This document shows positions 45,353 through 54,950 of a stretch of DNA of 64,000 nt, one piece after another. The stretch's first letter is position 1. The number at the start of each line of letters is the position of its first letter. Origin of the DNA: CAWBOY01 sp963790585 (lineage in GTDB: Bacteria > Planctomycetota > Planctomycetia > Gemmatales > Gemmataceae); the NCBI GenBank assembly GCA_963790585.1, contig CAWBOY010000002.1, positions 372,001-436,000 of the forward strand. Reading direction: 5' to 3'. The notes under the pieces were generated by a model, which was given only the letters and a program-made list of their open reading frames with translations, did not search any database and had not been told where the DNA came from. The translations under genes and the position numbers were made by a program.

Positions 45353-46728
45353 AGTCGGCGACGCGCTGGGCCCCGAGGTCGGATTGCTCGACGCAATCGT
45401 TCAGTGCCACGCCGCGATAGGCATTGCCACCAAGAAATAGGCCCGGATGCGTGGCGGTCCGCTGCTCGATCGCCGCGACACGATCGAGATGACCGATGAG
45501 ATATTGCGGTATCGCCGTCGGCCAGCGGATTATCCGATGATACACCGGCTCCGCGACGATGCCGAGCGCTTGCTGCATCTCGCCGCGCACGGCGATCAAC
45601 AGTCGATCATCCGACCAATCGACAATTTCGCCACGATTCCAGCCGCCGCACATCGCCCGCAATAGCACCATGCCCTTCGGCGCCCGATCGGGAAAAATCG
45701 ATGAGCACCATTGCACGCCCAGGACATCGCGGCGCTGATTTTGTGGCGACAGATAACCGAATCCGTCGAGGCTGTGCGGAATGTCTTGCGCGATACCCTA
45801 GCGCGACTACGGCCACGCGGTTGTACTGTATGCCGTTGATCGCTTCGGCGAGAATCGCGTCTTCATCGGCCAGCAAAGCGGCCTGTTCAAAAGCCGGGCA
45901 GGTAAGTGCAACGGCGTCCGCGGTCCACCTATCTCGTCCCTCGGCTTGAATCACCCAGCTTCCGTCGTGCTGGCGGCGGATCGAGCGCACCGCCGCGCCC
46001 ATCAGATGTTTCGCCAGCAAGCGGTCTTTCAACGTGGAAATTAAATGGCCAAGGCCCTCACGAAACGACCACATCTGGCCGCTGGCTCGCTTCGCGGGAC
46101 TGGTACCGTTCTTGTCTTCTTTTCGTCGTTGGGCCCGTGCGTCTGCCATGCCGCGCGTGACGCTGCCGAAATTTCGCTCCATCGCCACGATGCGCGGAAA
46201 GGTCGCTTCGACGCTGAGCAGCTTGGCGTCGCCGGCGTGGATCCCCGTGACGAAAGCGTCGGCGAACGTGTCTGCCACTTCGGAGCCGACGCGGCGGCGG
46301 GCGAACGAATCAATCGATTCGTCGTCGAGCGTTCGCCGACGCGGTCGAAACCGTTCCATCATCAGCGCCAGCTTGGCGGAAGCGCTAAGGCAGTCGCTCT
46401 TGAGGAACGACCAGAGGCTGTTGGGCAAAAGCCGCAGTCGGCCTTGGAGGAAGAGAAAGCGATTCTTGGCCGCGGTTTCACTGGCGGCGATTAGGTCGTT
46501 GTCAACGCCCAAGCGCCGGCATAACGATAATACAGACGGTTTGTTGTCCAAGAAGCCGTTCGGACCCGCTTCGAGACGGAAGCCGTCGCGATCGTCGGTT
46601 GCGATCTTTCCGCCGAGCCGATCGTTCTTTTCCAGCAAGGTAATTTCAGACGAAGGCAGCAATTCCTGCAGGCGATATGCCAACGATAAGCCTGATATTC
46701 CGCCGCCCACAACCACGACGCGAGACAT
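45285..46728 (-). CDS. hemY: Protoporphyrinogen oxidase, oxygen-dependent type (frameshifted)
   Basis: About 480 residues. It starts MSRVVVVGGGISGLSLAYRL (FAD-binding dinucleotide fold), then EKNDRLGGKIATDDRDGFRL and the EAGPNGFLDNKPSVLSL block typical of HemY/PPOX, which oxidises protoporphyrinogen to protoporphyrin in heme synthesis. The frame breaks near 45796-45803; after bridging it runs AQDIPHSLDGFGYLSPQNQR and ends with LGGNAYRGVALNDCVEQ, the conserved FAD-binding end. The final residues (YSRRLAGGAPPNTAGKSAAL) are encoded by a palindromic repeat and are probably not original. HemE lies 12 kb away. Confidence 0.85.
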
Positions 46729-46878
46729 GGGAACTCCGAATCCGCCCACCGAACAGCAAACTGGGGCCGTGTCCTTGATCTTAACTCGTTGTCGGCCCTG
46801 TCCGTATTGGTTAGACTTATGGGTTATGGGTGTCTGTAACAGATGCTCTAATTTCAAATGAAGAGCGAAGGCATTCCC

Positions 46879-49800
46879 ATGAGCGACTTGCCGCTTGGCG
46901 ATCCCGAGGCAACCTTTGCCACCAATCAAAGCAATTCTCCGGAAACGAGCACGCAACAAGCCGCGACGGTGGTTCTGGGACCAAAAACCTCACCTATCGG
47001 TCGGCTGCGTGTGCCTGGATATGATCTTCTATCGGAACTCGGTCAGGGTGGAATGGCGATCGTCTTCAAGGCGCGGCAACAGGCGCTCAATCGGTTCGTC
47101 GCTCTCAAGATGATCAACGCTGGCCATCTCGCAAGCGCAGAGATGTGCGGGCGGTTCAAAATCGAGGCCGAAGCGGTCGCGAAGCTGCAACATCCCAATA
47201 TCGTCCAAATCTACGACGTCGGCGAGGTCGACGGCGCACCGTTCCTTGCTCTTGAATTGGTCGAAGGCGGCGATTTATCTGAAAAACTGGATAGAAAACC
47301 GCAGCCGCCACGCAGCGCGGCTCAGATGGTGGAGATCCTGGCGCAGGCGCTGGGATATGCCCATCAAAATCACATTATCCACCGCGACCTTAAACCCAGC
47401 AACATTTTGCTGACGAAAGACGGCACGCCCAAGGTTTCTGACTTCGGACTTGCGAAAGATCTGGAACGAGCCCAATCGAAAACGGAAACGGGCTCGATCC
47501 TTGGAACGCCAAGTTACATGGCGCCGGAGCAAGCGGAAGGGCGCATCCGCGACATAGGTCCGGCGACCGATGTATATGCCCTGGGCGCGATCTTATACGA
47601 CATGCTGACGGGCCGGCCGCCGTTTGTCGCGGACAGTTCGCTGGAAACAATTCGGCAGGTGGTGGCCGACGAACCGGTTCCTCCGTGCCGCCTCATCCCG
47701 CGGACGCCGCGCGACCTCGAGACAATCTGTCTCAAGGCGCTTCATAAAAATCCCGAGAGGCGTTATCTCACCGCGAACGATCTTGGCGCCGACCTCGGGC
47801 GTTTTCTGAGAGATGAGCCGATTCACGCTCGACCGGCGGGATTAACGGAGCGTGCCGTGAAGTGGGTGCGTCGACGGCCTACGTTGGCGTCTGTCATCGG
47901 CCTGGGTGTTGTCGCCAGCGTATTATTTGTGTTCCAGGTGATTTCGTCCAACGTCGCCCTTCAAGAACGCGCCGACGCCGTGACGCGGGCGAACAACGAG
48001 ACCAAAAACGCTTTGCAGGAGAGCACGCGCCGGCTCATAAGCCTTAACGTGGCCAACGGCTCGAATGCCATGGACGATGGCGACGACGGCTATGCTTTGC
48101 ACTCGTTTGCCGAGGCGCTTCGTTTGGAAAACGGCAATTCCGAACTCGAACGGATGCATCGGTTGCGTATCGGCATGGTCGCCCAAGAATGTCCGCCGCT
48201 GCGTCAACTCTTGCTTCAGCAGGGCTCCGTCGAGGCGGCGTTTTTTACTTCAGACGGGAAAAATATAATCACCGCCGGCGATGACGGCAACGCCTACATA
48301 AGGGACCTCAAAACCGGGCAGGACGTTGTCCCGCCCTTGCATCATGACAACCCAATCCGGTGCGCTGCGGTCAGCGACGACGGTCGACTCTTGGCGACCA
48401 ACGGCACCCGGGGTGCGCTCAAGATTTGGGATGTCGCCACCGGTAAGTTGCTTGCAACCAATAATGACGCCGGCCGCCTTAATTACCTCATTTTCACGCG
48501 CGATAATCGACAAATCATCGCGGCGGCCACATCCGGGCATGTGCGTCTTTTGAATGCGGACTCGGGCCGTACGGAGCGAGACCTTTTCACTTTCCGCGAA
48601 CGAGTCGTATTCGTGGCGCTCGAGTCGGACGGGCAAACAGTAATCGCGGCGAATGCTGATGGCTCCATTCGGCGCTGTGATCTCCGCACGGGCCAAGCGG
48701 TCGGCAAGCCCGTCGAGCCTGGCTCTGCGATAACCTGCGCCGCCCTCAGCCCCGACGGTCGGACCTTGGTCACGGCGGGAGAGGGCAGAGCGCGCCTCTG
48801 GAAACTTACGCCCGACGAAATCGTTTCCGGGACTCAATATCGCGCGACGCGAATGATTCTTGCCGCCGCTTTTAGTCCGGATGGTAACACTCTTGCCTTG
48901 GCGTCGCTCGATGCGACAGCCCAAATTTGGAACCTTAGGTCCGGCGAATTGATTCCCTCCCAAATCCGTCACCTCTCGTCGATCAATCGAATCCTCTTTA
49001 GCCCCGACGGCAGCTCCGTCGTGACCACGAGCGACGACAATACAGCTCGAATCTGGGACGCTTACTCAGGCATACCCTTGTCACCATTGTTGAGACACAA
49101 CGCCACACCGACCGGAGCTGTTTTTAGCCCGGATGGACGCTATTTGCTTACCATTTGTCAGGATAGTCTCGCCCGGGTATGGGATCTCACGACCCTAAAT
49201 CGCGACCGCGTGAATCAAAGCTGTTCCGACATGACTTTGGACCAGGGTGTTTCCCCGACGAGAGTTCAAAGTCCCGATAGGTCCACAACACTCTCCTACG
49301 GCATTAACGAAAAGACACGGCTGACTCCGTCTGACAATACGCGCAAAACAATTGACTTGCGTACCTCTGCCGTCTTGACATGCGCCGCTTTTAGCCCTGA
49401 TTCCAAACTCGTGGTCACGGGAGACGAGGACGGCTTGATGCAGATTTGGACGGTAGCCACGGGACAGCCTCAGCTTGATCCGGTGCGCCATGCGAGCCGC
49501 GTGTTGTGTGCGGCTTTCAGCCAGGACGGCCGGTTGGTGGGCTCCGGCAGTGAAAGCAACGTCGTCCTGGTATGCGAAACCGACACGGGGAAATCCGTCG
49601 GTCCGCCGCTCCGGTTCAACGGTAGTGTCGTTCACATCGAGTTCGCACTCGATGGGAAAGCGATATTCGCAACGATCCGCGACGGCACTTCCCGGCTTCT
49701 CGACATTCGTACCGGCGAGGCTATTTCGCCGCTGCTGACTTGTATTGATAAATCCGATTGGAAAAGCCGGCTTACGCCGGACGAGCGGCCCGTCGCGGAA

Positions 49801-50097
49801 TTGATCGAATATGGCGAGTTACTTAGCGGGCAGTATATTTGTGACACCGGCGGCCTTCGGATGCTATCACCCAAAGCATTGCACATTCGTTTTGTTGAGT
49901 TGCGGGAAAAGTACCCATTTTCCGATGAGGCGGAAACGGCTCGATTTGTCGAGTGGCAAAAAAGGCAGGCAACTACGGCCGAGGCGTCGAAGCGGTGGTT
50001 TGCCGCTATTTGGCACCTGGAACGCCTCGCGGCACAATTTCCTTCGGAAAGTAGTTATCGAACACGGCTGAACAACGCTCGGGCAGAACTGCATTGA
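46879..50097 (+). CDS. Serine/threonine protein kinase with WD40 repeats
   Basis: A 1072-residue protein. The start at MSDLPLGDPEATFATNQ is preferred because GAAGG lies eight bases upstream; an ATG 21 bases earlier has no such site. The kinase domain spans about 48-310: LGQGGMAIVFKARQ glycine loop, VALKMINAG (Lys77), HRDLKPSNILL (168-178), VSDFGLAKDL (DFG 188-190) and GTPSYMAPEQAEG. A membrane segment at about 335-357 is followed by a coiled region and WD40 repeats (TARIWDAYSGIPL, AQIWNLRSGELI and others) to the C-terminus. The repeats are thus outside the cytoplasm if the segment spans the membrane. This architecture is typical of planctomycetes. Confidence 0.92.
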   Translation: MSDLPLGDPEATFATNQSNSPETSTQQAATVVLGPKTSPIGRLRVPGYDLLSELGQGGMAIVFKARQQALNRFVALKMINAGHLASAEMCGRFKIEAEAVAKLQHPNIVQIYDVGEVDGAPFLALELVEGGDLSEKLDRKPQPPRSAAQMVEILAQALGYAHQNHIIHRDLKPSNILLTKDGTPKVSDFGLAKDLERAQSKTETGSILGTPSYMAPEQAEGRIRDIGPATDVYALGAILYDMLTGRPPFVADSSLETIRQVVADEPVPPCRLIPRTPRDLETICLKALHKNPERRYLTANDLGADLGRFLRDEPIHARPAGLTERAVKWVRRRPTLASVIGLGVVASVLFVFQVISSNVALQERADAVTRANNETKNALQESTRRLISLNVANGSNAMDDGDDGYALHSFAEALRLENGNSELERMHRLRIGMVAQECPPLRQLLLQQGSVEAAFFTSDGKNIITAGDDGNAYIRDLKTGQDVVPPLHHDNPIRCAAVSDDGRLLATNGTRGALKIWDVATGKLLATNNDAGRLNYLIFTRDNRQIIAAATSGHVRLLNADSGRTERDLFTFRERVVFVALESDGQTVIAANADGSIRRCDLRTGQAVGKPVEPGSAITCAALSPDGRTLVTAGEGRARLWKLTPDEIVSGTQYRATRMILAAAFSPDGNTLALASLDATAQIWNLRSGELIPSQIRHLSSINRILFSPDGSSVVTTSDDNTARIWDAYSGIPLSPLLRHNATPTGAVFSPDGRYLLTICQDSLARVWDLTTLNRDRVNQSCSDMTLDQGVSPTRVQSPDRSTTLSYGINEKTRLTPSDNTRKTIDLRTSAVLTCAAFSPDSKLVVTGDEDGLMQIWTVATGQPQLDPVRHASRVLCAAFSQDGRLVGSGSESNVVLVCETDTGKSVGPPLRFNGSVVHIEFALDGKAIFATIRDGTSRLLDIRTGEAISPLLTCIDKSDWKSRLTPDERPVAELIEYGELLSGQYICDTGGLRMLSPKALHIRFVELREKYPFSDEAETARFVEWQKRQATTAEASKRWFAAIWHLERLAAQFPSESSYRTRLNNARAELH

Positions 50098-50105
50098 AGC
50101 CGCGC

Positions 50106-50738
50106 CTAAAACGGCCAACCGTGATAGGTCCAGTAAACCAAGGCTGCCAGGATGCCGTAACAAATAACGTTTGCGATCCAGGACGGCGAAAAGAGCTTCA
50201 GAGCGCTCCCAGCATACTTGTTGAACTTCAGCCGAATGCCATTGAAGTCGACGCTATAGAGTTCGTCCAGTACAAGGTGGGACAGGAACCCGAGCATCAC
50301 GCCGCCCGATAGATAAAGTCGCACCATGTAACTTCGCAGTGGAAAGACGTGGTACGTGGCCAGTCCAGCTATCAATAGCGCCGGAATACTATGAAACATG
50401 CCGCGGTGAACCGTAAAGTATTTGAAGAAACTCGAAAGGCCGAATCGGATAAAGAGATAAAGGCCGGACATGCAAACGATGAATTGCTCGGCCGTGAGGC
50501 CATGTTGCAGAAGGACCTCATGAAGCAATAGAGGTACCACGACGGCCGTTAAGCCAAATAATTCTCGCACCGGGACGCCACTGTCGCTGTCGAGATCGGG
50601 AAGAAGGCCGCCGACGGTCGTCAGGCCAAAGCCCAGGAGGCTTCGTCCCCAATCATAGTCGAGCTTCCAGAACGCGAGCGCGCCGTACCCGGCGCCAAGA
50701 GTCGAGGCAAAGAGAATGTGCCCGCGATAGCCTGCCAT
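50106..50738 (-). CDS. Membrane-bound metal-dependent hydrolase, YdjM family
   Basis: A 210-residue integral membrane protein with about five membrane segments. The YdjM/LexA-regulated family signs are GGLLPDLDSDSG (Asp-rich metal site near 45-56), VHRGMFHSIPALL (His motif near 113-125) and GFLSHLVLDELYSVDFNG. These resemble phospholipase C-type metal sites, and the family is annotated as inner-membrane putative hydrolases; the substrate is not known. It converges with the WD40 kinase gene eight bases away. Length is normal for the family. Confidence 0.85.
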   Translation of the reverse strand: MAGYRGHILFASTLGAGYGALAFWKLDYDWGRSLLGFGLTTVGGLLPDLDSDSGVPVRELFGLTAVVVPLLLHEVLLQHGLTAEQFIVCMSGLYLFIRFGLSSFFKYFTVHRGMFHSIPALLIAGLATYHVFPLRSYMVRLYLSGGVMLGFLSHLVLDELYSVDFNGIRLKFNKYAGSALKLFSPSWIANVICYGILAALVYWTYHGWPF

Positions 50739-50843
50739 CTTCTCTCCTTGAAGATCCGTCGGTCCCAGAATTTTGTTCTACCCTCCGGACCAAAAAATAG
50801 CGACGCGCAAATCTGGATCGAGCGTCCAAGGAGTCGATTGCCT

Positions 50844-51629
50844 ATGTCTTTTTTCCGAACAGGTGCCGACGTGCGGGCTGCTTGCCGCGGTGGGCAATTG
50901 CGCGGTCCGACTCCTGGAATGGCTCCGGGTTTCGTTCAGGCCAATCTCGTAGTGGTGCCCCAGTCGCTTGCCTTCGATTTTCTTCTGTTTTGCTCGCGCA
51001 ATCCCAAGCCGTGCCCGCTCTTGGACGTGACGGAGCCTGGCAGCGCCGAGCCTCGATTCGTGGCCGCTGGCGCGGACATTCGCACCGATCTACCGAAGTA
51101 TCGAATTTATCGTGAAGGAGTGCTTGTCGAGGAACCATCCGACTTGCGGGCATACTGGCGAAGCGACCTCGTAGCTTTTCTGCTCGGGTGCTCTTTCACC
51201 TTTGAAAACGCGCTGGTCGAGGCCAATGTCCCCGTGCGGCATATCGAACAGGCCCGCAACGTGCCGATGTATCGGACCAACATCGTGTGTCGTCCCGCCG
51301 GAGTCTTTCGTGGGCCGATGGTCGTATCGATGCGGCCCATGACGCCGGCGCAAGCGATCCTGGCAACTCGCGTTTGTTCGCGCTTTCCACGAGCGCACGG
51401 CGTGCCGATCCACTTCGGGGACCCGGAGGTGATCGGCATCAACGATATCGCCCACCCTGATTTCGGCGATGCCGTGGACATAGGCCCTGGTGAAATCCCC
51501 GTGTTTTGGGCCTGCGGCGTCACTCCTCAAGCCGTGGCGATGGAGGCCAGGCCGTCCTTATTCATGACCCATAGCCCCGGTCATATGTTCGTAACCGATT
51601 TACGCAACGCCGACATGGAAGGCGAGTGA
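50844..51629 (+). CDS. DUF1445/YcsI family putative hydro-lyase
   Basis: A 261-residue cytosolic protein. The start MSFFRTGADVRAACRGGQLR has AAGGAG about ten bases upstream; upstream codons in frame would overlap the YdjM leader and are not needed. Diagnostic blocks are TPGMAPGFVQANLVVVP, PKYRIYREGVLVEEP, FLLGCSFTFENALVEA and TVSMRPM-like VVSMRPMTPAQAI, with PVFWACGVTPQAVAMEARPS near the end. The family is annotated as putative hydro-lyases and related proteins include D-glutamate cyclase; the reaction here is not proven. It converges with the methyltransferase gene six bases away. Confidence 0.88.
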   Translation: MSFFRTGADVRAACRGGQLRGPTPGMAPGFVQANLVVVPQSLAFDFLLFCSRNPKPCPLLDVTEPGSAEPRFVAAGADIRTDLPKYRIYREGVLVEEPSDLRAYWRSDLVAFLLGCSFTFENALVEANVPVRHIEQARNVPMYRTNIVCRPAGVFRGPMVVSMRPMTPAQAILATRVCSRFPRAHGVPIHFGDPEVIGINDIAHPDFGDAVDIGPGEIPVFWACGVTPQAVAMEARPSLFMTHSPGHMFVTDLRNADMEGE

Positions 51630-51635
51630 GCCGTC

Positions 51636-52376
51636 TCAGGTATCCTTCGACTGCCGGGCTATCCAGCGTAATTGTTTTGCCAGACCAAAGAGAAGCTCCG
51701 CCTCCATAGGCGTAGGTCCAGCACGTCCAATCAAATGCCGGACGGCGTGCATCAACGAATCCGCTTTCTCGCCGTAAAGAAAATGAATCGCTTCGAGGCC
51801 CTCGCGCAAAGCCGCGAACATTCGTTCTTGATCCGCGAATCGCGCCGGCGTGTCGCCGGCCGATGCAGAGAGGCCCTCTGGATCGGCCTCTCGTCTAAGC
51901 TCATACAGACAAATCGCCACCGCCTGCGCCAAGTTGAGCGCTGGAGCATTTTCTTCCGTCGCGATGTGAACCAAGCAATGGCAGCGACTGATTTCGTGAT
52001 TGGAAAGACCGGTAGGTTCGGGTCCGAAGACGAGCGCGACCGGCCCTTGGGTCATCCGCGCTCGAATCAGCGGCATGATGGCCTCGGGCGTGCCGACGGT
52101 TTGTCGTCGAAAGAGCCCGCCGAGCCGGGCCGACGTCGCGGCGACCATGACGCAATCGGCGACAGCCTCGCCAAGATCCGCCACCCGCCGCGCTGTGCGT
52201 AGCAGCGCTTCTGCATGAGTTGCGACCTGGAGCGCGTTGAGATCACACGGGTCGGCAGCCGGATCGACAAGAACGAGATCGGAAAGTCCGAAATTCTGCA
52301 TGACGCGAGCCGTCGCTCCGATATTCGCGGCGATGCGCGTGCGAACCAGGACAACGCGACAGTTTGCGCTCGACAT
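51636..52376 (-). CDS. TrmJ-like tRNA 2'-O-methyltransferase (SPOUT)
   Basis: A 246-residue SPOUT-fold enzyme. It begins with CRVVLVRTRIAANIGATARV (the N-terminal RNA-binding motif of this group), then FGLSDLVLVDP, and the knot that binds S-adenosylmethionine: ALVFGPEPTGLSN and IATEENAPALNLAQAVAICL. TrmJ methylates the ribose of position 32 in several tRNAs. A second possibility is another TrmH-type member, but the N-terminal NIGATAR and the C-terminal helical tail are typical of TrmJ. It is followed by nothing related. Confidence 0.88.
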   Translation of the reverse strand: MSSANCRVVLVRTRIAANIGATARVMQNFGLSDLVLVDPAADPCDLNALQVATHAEALLRTARRVADLGEAVADCVMVAATSARLGGLFRRQTVGTPEAIMPLIRARMTQGPVALVFGPEPTGLSNHEISRCHCLVHIATEENAPALNLAQAVAICLYELRREADPEGLSASAGDTPARFADQERMFAALREGLEAIHFLYGEKADSLMHAVRHLIGRAGPTPMEAELLFGLAKQLRWIARQSKDT

Positions 52377-52387
52377 GGCGACCCTTC

Positions 52388-52455
52388 TTTATATAGCCCG
52401 CCGTTTACGGCAGGTATTCGCTGAATCCCGCCGTAAGCGGCGGGCTATATAAAGA
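52388..52455. repeat. TATATAGCCCGCCG palindrome
   Basis: TTTATATAGCCCGCCGTTTA and its inverse TAAGCGGCGGGCTATATAAA enclose a short spacer. Member of the TATATAGCC family (15.5 and 45.3 kb). It lies between the TrmJ-like gene start and the stop of the next minus-strand gene. Confidence 0.75.
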
Positions 52456-52477
52456 AATGAAATTATCGGATTCTTGC

Positions 52478-54886
52478 CTACGCGGAAGCGGCGACGGGCT
52501 TTTTCATCTTCTCTTGGGCCAATTCTTTCAGCCTTTTCAAATCGAGTTTACCACTTCCAAGAATCGGCAATTCCGAAACTTCGTGGTAGTCGCGCTCGGC
52601 CGGTATCCAGAGATTCGGCAGCCCGCGTCCGATCAGCTTTTGATTCCAGCCGCGCACGTCCACGCCATACGGCTGGAGCATTTCGGGTAAATAAAGGACG
52701 ATGAGTCGCTCGCCCCGTGCTTCATCCGGCACGCAGGTGACAGCGCCGATACGATCCGCGGTGCCAAGCGCCTCGTGCAGTTCATCCTGGACGCGCTCGA
52801 GAGGCACCATCTCGCCTCCGATCTTGGCGAAACGGGAAAGACGGCCTGTTAGAGTTACGAAACCGTCGGGGTCGATGCGCCCCATATCACCCGTGACATA
52901 CCAACCATCCTGCACCACCTGGCGCGTCAAGTCGGGCTGGCCGAGGTAGCCCTTCATGACATTCGCGCCGTAGATCAGCAACAGGCCATCCGAGCCGACG
53001 GGTAGCGGCGCCATCGTGTCGGGGTCGACAACACGCGCCGCGATTCCAGGAAGCGGCTGCCCGATCGTGCCGGAACGGTTGGCGATTTGGCGGTACCCTT
53101 CGATTTCGATATCCGGCAGGTTAGCCGCGGCTACGGGCGACAGCTCGGTGCAACCGTAGCCTTCGAGCGGCAAGACACCGAATTTCTTCTCGAATTCAAC
53201 AGCGAGAGCGGGCGGCAGCTTTTCCGCTCCACACATGAGGATTCGGAGACTCTTGAAATCCTCCGGATCGCATTTCCGCAGACAAAACCGAAGGAACGTG
53301 GCCGTCGACACGTAAAGCGTGCATTGCAGCTTGCGACAAATCTCACCAATCTCGCGCGCCGCCCGGGGATCGGGATGATAGACCGCGGACGCCCCGACCT
53401 GGAGGGGCGCCCAGAGAGTGACCGTGAACCCAAAACTGTGGAAGAATGGAAGCACACCAAGAATACGATCTCGCGCCGACACTCCGGTGGCTTGCACCAC
53501 CGATTCGAGGTTCGCGGCGATATTAGCATGGGTTAGCATCACGCCCTTGGGCTCACCGGTGCTGCCGCTGGAAAAGATGATCGTCACTAAATCGTCGAGC
53601 GAGTGGTGATGAAGTCCGAGCATCCATCGGTCTAGGACAAACGCTGGCAACAAGACGATGGCGACGAAGGCCCGGAATTTTTGCCACCAGGAAATTGAGG
53701 TTCCCAAATCTTCCAGATTCAAGATGGTTATCCCCGGCGGCGGATCAAACTTGACTCGCGCGGTAAATCTTTTCGATGTCAGGAGATATTTGCAGTCGCA
53801 CTGACGCAAAGAGGCGTGAACGACCTCCATTGACGAGCTGTAATTGAGGTTTACCGAAGTCTTGCCCAGCATCGTAACCGCGATGTTCGTGAGCGCGCCG
53901 CCGATACTCGGTGGTAACCACAACGCTACCATGGTGCTGTCTTTGAGGATTGGCCGAAGTTTGTCGGCAAGACACCAGATGGCAGCAAGCGCTCTGCCGT
54001 AGGTGTAGCTGCCATGCTGGCCAGTGCCGTCAAAAAGGCATGGCTTAAAGAGATGCTTGCGGGCGACGCGGACGAATTGTCTATGAATGGGAAGACGACC
54101 TTCGGTTCGGGCAATCGAACTTGTCGCGGATAGGTACTGAATTGCCTGGCGAACGTCGGCAGCGCGCGTGTCGTGAGGCAATGGCTCGCCAAAGGAAACA
54201 GTCACCCGATAGGGCCAATGTAAGGGCCATTTCCAAAACGCCTTGCCACCCGACAAGCTAAAAATGCTGCCCCAAACTTGATCGAGCGAGACGGGTATTA
54301 TCGGTGCCTTGCAATGCTTCAAAATCTGCTCGAAGCCCCGATGAAAGGGTAGCAAAAAGCCATTGCGCGTGAACCGTCCTTCCGCGAAAATGCATACAAG
54401 TTCGCCTTGCGCCAAGGCGTCGCTCGCCAGCCGCAGGGACTTAACGATTGCCCGGGGCCCCGAGTCGCCATCAATGGGAATTACGTGAGCCCAGCGCAAC
54501 AAATGCCGCAGGATCGGCCTCTTGGTCCAACCTGACCACACCAAAAAACGAATTGGCCGCGGTTGGGCAAGGATCAGCAGCATCCAATCGATATAGCTGA
54601 CATGATTGCAGACGAGCAGCGCCCCACCTTTTTTGGGCAGGTTATCGAGACCGTTGACGCGAATTCGATAGATCAGCCAGGCTACGAAGCGAATAGTCCA
54701 GCGAATCAGAAAGCCGGGAAAAAGAACGCCAATCAAAACGAAACCGGCTAAAGCGTCCAGAGTAAGGAACCAGGGGTTGAGAGCCCAAGAGAAGGTATCG
54801 CCGTCAGCCAGCAAGGGCGCAAGGGATGCTGGCAAGTTGCTAAGCAGCGTTTCCGCCACGGTTTGCGCTCCAATCAAAACAGACAC
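52478..54886 (-). CDS. Fusion of acyltransferase (PlsC-like) and acyl-activating (AMP-binding) domains, Aas type
   Basis: An 802-residue protein with two enzymes. Residues 40-290 carry a membrane segment and a PlsC-type acyltransferase with the HX4D motif NHVSYIDWML (His95, Asp100) and FAEGRFTRNG. Residues 310-790 are an acyl-CoA/acyl-ACP synthetase: VTIIFSSGSTGEPKGVMLTH (AMP-binding loop), LPLEGYGCTELSPVAAAN and GWYVTGDMGRIDPDGFVTLT. The order is as in Aas, which re-acylates lysophospholipids. It would act at the inner membrane in lipid repair or synthesis. AMP-domain and acyltransferase motifs are intact. Confidence 0.9.
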   Translation of the reverse strand: MSVLIGAQTVAETLLSNLPASLAPLLADGDTFSWALNPWFLTLDALAGFVLIGVLFPGFLIRWTIRFVAWLIYRIRVNGLDNLPKKGGALLVCNHVSYIDWMLLILAQPRPIRFLVWSGWTKRPILRHLLRWAHVIPIDGDSGPRAIVKSLRLASDALAQGELVCIFAEGRFTRNGFLLPFHRGFEQILKHCKAPIIPVSLDQVWGSIFSLSGGKAFWKWPLHWPYRVTVSFGEPLPHDTRAADVRQAIQYLSATSSIARTEGRLPIHRQFVRVARKHLFKPCLFDGTGQHGSYTYGRALAAIWCLADKLRPILKDSTMVALWLPPSIGGALTNIAVTMLGKTSVNLNYSSSMEVVHASLRQCDCKYLLTSKRFTARVKFDPPPGITILNLEDLGTSISWWQKFRAFVAIVLLPAFVLDRWMLGLHHHSLDDLVTIIFSSGSTGEPKGVMLTHANIAANLESVVQATGVSARDRILGVLPFFHSFGFTVTLWAPLQVGASAVYHPDPRAAREIGEICRKLQCTLYVSTATFLRFCLRKCDPEDFKSLRILMCGAEKLPPALAVEFEKKFGVLPLEGYGCTELSPVAAANLPDIEIEGYRQIANRSGTIGQPLPGIAARVVDPDTMAPLPVGSDGLLLIYGANVMKGYLGQPDLTRQVVQDGWYVTGDMGRIDPDGFVTLTGRLSRFAKIGGEMVPLERVQDELHEALGTADRIGAVTCVPDEARGERLIVLYLPEMLQPYGVDVRGWNQKLIGRGLPNLWIPAERDYHEVSELPILGSGKLDLKRLKELAQEKMKKPVAASA

Positions 54887-54950
54887 GCCACTTTGAAAAT
54901 CGGCTAACAGGGCAAATTAGCCCGGACAAGCGGTCTCGTCAAGCGAGTTG

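Noticed and set aside
50718..50843. Longer N-terminus of the DUF1445 gene
   Set aside because: AAGGAG lies before the downstream ATG, and family similarity begins there.
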